A DNA stretch of 64,000 bases, taken from contig UESW01004769.1 in assembly GCA_900491605.1 (NCBI GenBank), forward strand, positions 453,311 through 517,310. Reading direction: 5' to 3'. This document shows positions 61,567 through 64,000 of the stretch, one piece after another (position 1 is the first letter of the stretch; each line of letters opens with the position of its first letter). Origin of the DNA: Calamus simplicifolius. Lineage: Eukaryota; Streptophyta; Magnoliopsida; Arecales; Arecaceae. A program made the position numbers and the translations under genes. The notes under the pieces are model-generated. The model saw only the letters and a list, made by a program, of their open reading frames with translations. It ran no database searches and had not been told where the DNA came from.

Positions 61567-61782
61567 TCATCCTCGAAATTTAGCTATATTATCATAAAAC
61601 ATATGGGGGTACTTCACTCTCATCTCATCTTTCCTCTCCCATGTAGCTTCTTCTGTTTGATGATTCTGCCATTGCACCTTTACTAGGGGAATCTCCTTAT
61701 TGCGGAGTTGCTTAATCTCGCTACACAAGATTTGCACTGGCTCTGCTGCATAAGTCAAATCCTTTTGTAATTTCACTGGCAT
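61567..61782 (-). pseudogene. Gypsy chromodomain (end of pol)
   Basis: Contains LRNKEIPLVKVQWQNHQTEE, ATWERKDEMRVKYPHMF, the second half of a group II-type chromodomain as found at the integrase C terminus of Tekay/Del chromoviruses, where it directs insertion to marked chromatin. A stop and frame change separate it from the integrase at 61783-61786. Confidence 0.85.
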
Positions 61783-61785
61783 AGC

Positions 61786-62517
61786 TTATAATACATAAGA
61801 GGAATCAGGTACATACTTCCTTAACATTGATATATGAAACACATTATGGATCTGAGAAATATTTGGGGATAAGGCTAACTTATAGGCAAGTGTCCCCACT
61901 CTTTCATTAATTTCAAAAGGCCCAATATACCGGGGACTTAGCTTTCCTTTCCTCCCAAATTTCATGATACCCTTCCAAAGAGATACTTTCAAAAATACTT
62001 TGTCTCCAACTTCAAATTTCACATCTCTATGCTTCTTATCTGCATAACTTTTCTGTTTATCCTGGGCTATCTTTAATTTAGCTCTGATAATTTTGACCTG
62101 CTCTACTATGAGCTGTACTAAATCTGGACCTAACAGTTTTCTCTCCCCTTCTTCATCCCAGTACACGGGGGTTCTACATTTTCTTCCATACAAAGCTTCG
62201 TAAGGTGCCATATCAATACTAGAATGATAACTGTTATTGTAAGAAAATTCAATCAATAGCAGATGCTCATTCCAACAACCAGAAAATTCCATTACATAGG
62301 ACCTCAACATATCCTCCAGCGTTTGAATAGTCTTCTCAGACTGTCCATCAGTTTGTGGGTGAAAAGCTATACTAAATCTTAACTTAGTACCCAAGGCTTT
62401 CTGCAATTCAGTCCAGAAATGAGATGTAAATCGGGGATCTCTATCTGATACAATAGACACCAGCACACCATGTCGACTTACAATCTCATTTACATATAAT
62501 CTTGCCAACCTATCCAA
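61786..62517 (-). pseudogene. Gypsy integrase core and C terminus
   Basis: 243 codons: VSIVSDRDPRFTSHFW (second Asp), SIAFHPQTDGQSEKTIQTLE (catalytic Glu), SYNNSYHSSIDMAPYEALYG, then the GKLSPRYIGPFEINERVG GPF-type block and HNVFHISMLRKYVPD. The first Asp block (VDRLTKSA) lies at about 62550 in another frame, one base being missing near 62545. The region is otherwise well preserved. Confidence 0.9.
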
Positions 62518-62777
62518 GGTAAAAGAAATCTTAATGGGTAAGAAATGGCAGATTTGGTCAATCTATCAACAATCACCCATATAGAATCATTACCTCCTCT
62601 AGTCCGTGGAAGACCTACTACAAAATCCATTGTGATATTCTCCCACTTCCATTCATGCACAAATAGAGGCTACATCAAACCAGCTGGACTCTGATGTTCT
62701 ACTTTAATCTACTGGCATATCAAACATTTTGAAACAAACTCAGCTATCTCTTTCTTCATCCCATTCCACCAATAATT

Positions 62778-63281
62778 CTATTTAACATTCCTATACATCT
62801 TAGTACTTCCTAGGTGCATCGAACAAGCTGAGCTATGAGCCTCCTTCAGAATTTGCTTTTTTATTAAATCAATAGCTAGCACACATATTCTACTTTTATA
62901 CACTAATAGGCCATCATTTCTAACCGTATAATCTGATTGGGATCCACTTAAGACTAATTCGCTAACTTTTAGCAACTGTGGATCCTGATCCTGAGCTTCC
63001 TTTATTTCCTCAAGCATTAGGGACCTAACTCTGAAACTTGCCAATAATGCTCCAAACTTATCTGCTGTCAGCTCTACATTTAAACCTCTCAACTCTAGCA
63101 TTAGAGGTAACTCTACTGCTCTAATGGAAGCTAAGGTGGCTATAGATTTTTGACTCAAAGCATAAGCCACCATATTAGCTTTCCCGGGGTGATACTCTAT
63201 CGTATAGTCATAATTCTTCATCAGCTCTATCCATCTTCTTTGCCTTAGGTTTAATTCTTTTTGAGTCATAATATACTTCAA
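62778..63281 (-). pseudogene. Gypsy RNase H end and integrase zinc region
   Basis: Reads LNLRQRRWIELMKNYDYTI, EYHPGKANMVAYALSQK, where family members have VADALSR (Asp to Tyr here), then a linker and LKEAHSSACSMHLGSTKMYR, the H-H part of the integrase HHCC finger. The CC part continues below in a broken frame (CDVCQ-like block at 62690-62760). Confidence 0.85.
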
Positions 63282-63547
63282 GCTTTTATGATATGTGAAG
63301 ATCTAACATTTCCTCCCATATAAATAATGTCTCCGCATCTTTAAAGCAAAAATCACTGCTGCAAATTCTAAGTCATGGGTGGGATACTTCTTTTCATGAG
63401 GCTTCAATTGTCTAGAGATATAGGCTATCACCCACTCACCCTACATCAACACACATCCCAAACCTTTCAAAGAAGCATCTCTATATACTACAAAGTCACT
63501 ATTATTATCAGGGAGTGTAAGCACTAGTGCTGAAACTAATCTCCTTT

Positions 63548-64000
63548 TCAATTCATCCATACTGTCCTAACATTCTCTTGACCATCATACTTAGTATTTT
63601 TCTTTAGCAACTTAGTCATAGGAGAACCTATAATTAAAAAGTTTTCTATAAACCTTCTGTAATAGCCTACCAAACCCAAGAAACTCCTAATCTCATTCTG
63701 ATTAGTAGGTACCTCCCAATTTACTATGGCTTCTATTTTCTGGGGATCTACCATGATTCCTCTAGATGAGACCACATGCCCCAAAATTTTACCTCATCCA
63801 ACCAAAATTCACTTTTGCTGAGCTTAGCATACAATTGCTTCTTCCTTAAGATCTGCAACACTGTCCTCAGATGATGCTTATGTTCTTTTTTACTTCTAGA
63901 ATAGATCAATATGTCATCGATAAACACTATCACAAATTTATCCAAAGTTCTTGAAACACCTGGTTCATCAATCCCATAAAAGCAGCTGGAGCATTAGTTA
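63548..64000 (-). pseudogene. Gypsy reverse transcriptase, cut by the window end
   Basis: 63945-63748 carries FVIVFIDDILIYSRSKKEHK (FIDD active site) and YAKLSKSEFWL; 63784-63548 carries IMVDPQKIEAIVNWEVPTN, SFLGLVGYYRRFI. The two overlap in different frames because one T is missing from a T run near 63786, and a similar loss occurs near 63943. The N-terminal palm lies beyond 64000. Confidence 0.88.

Overview
This is nuclear DNA from a flowering plant, most likely a monocot (the overall style is palm-like, but the sequence alone does not settle the species). It shows split genes with GT-AG introns, a jacalin-related lectin, a LisH/CTLH-CRA gene, Argonaute-10-like exons, and almost every class of plant transposable element. 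A run of 932 Ns shows it is scaffolded assembly. There are no prokaryotic genes, no tRNA or rRNA that I can see, and no CRISPR.

Layout. 1-4.5 kb: a three-exon jacalin-related lectin gene (+), with a 5'-truncated LINE in its second intron, one missing base in exon 2, and a decayed copy of exon 2 in intron 1. 4.9-9.4 kb: two solo LTRs, each with a perfect 5-bp target-site duplication (TSD). 10.1-37.6 kb: one host gene on the minus strand, a LisH + CTLH/CRA protein of the RanBPM/GID-complex type. Its seven coding exons are spread over 27 kb by transposons. Intron 2 (11.65-21.47 kb) holds a 7.1-kb gag-only Tat-like LTR element built on minisatellites, and a complete 1.46-kb mini LTR retrotransposon that encodes a double-stranded-RNA-binding-domain (dsRBD) protein. 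Intron 1 (21.6-37.5 kb) holds a 9.1-kb CACTA transposon carrying three exons of an Argonaute-10-like gene, then a dead gypsy pol fragment, AT-rich repeats and an En/Spm-like fragment.

39.2-54.2 kb: a second CACTA element (TSD CTA) split by a young SIRE/Maximus-type Copia element with an env-like third coding region. The Copia insertion is flanked by a leftover 3' piece of a second Copia copy, and the centre of the CACTA transposase is missing. 55-56.3 kb: an orphan RBR ubiquitin-ligase exon and transposase fragments. 56.86-57.79 kb: assembly gap. 57.8-60.4 kb: the end of a third CACTA element containing a GATCGATC-rich satellite, inserted in the LTR of a chromodomain gypsy element (minus strand) whose pol runs off the window end.

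How the parts relate. Only the lectin and the LisH-CTLH gene look like resident host genes; the rest is mobile DNA, much of it nested. Two carried genes touch RNA silencing: a dsRBD inside an LTR element and Argonaute exons inside a CACTA element. Many reading frames in unrelated genes are broken by loss of one base in a short homopolymer, so part of the apparent gene death may be consensus error rather than biology.
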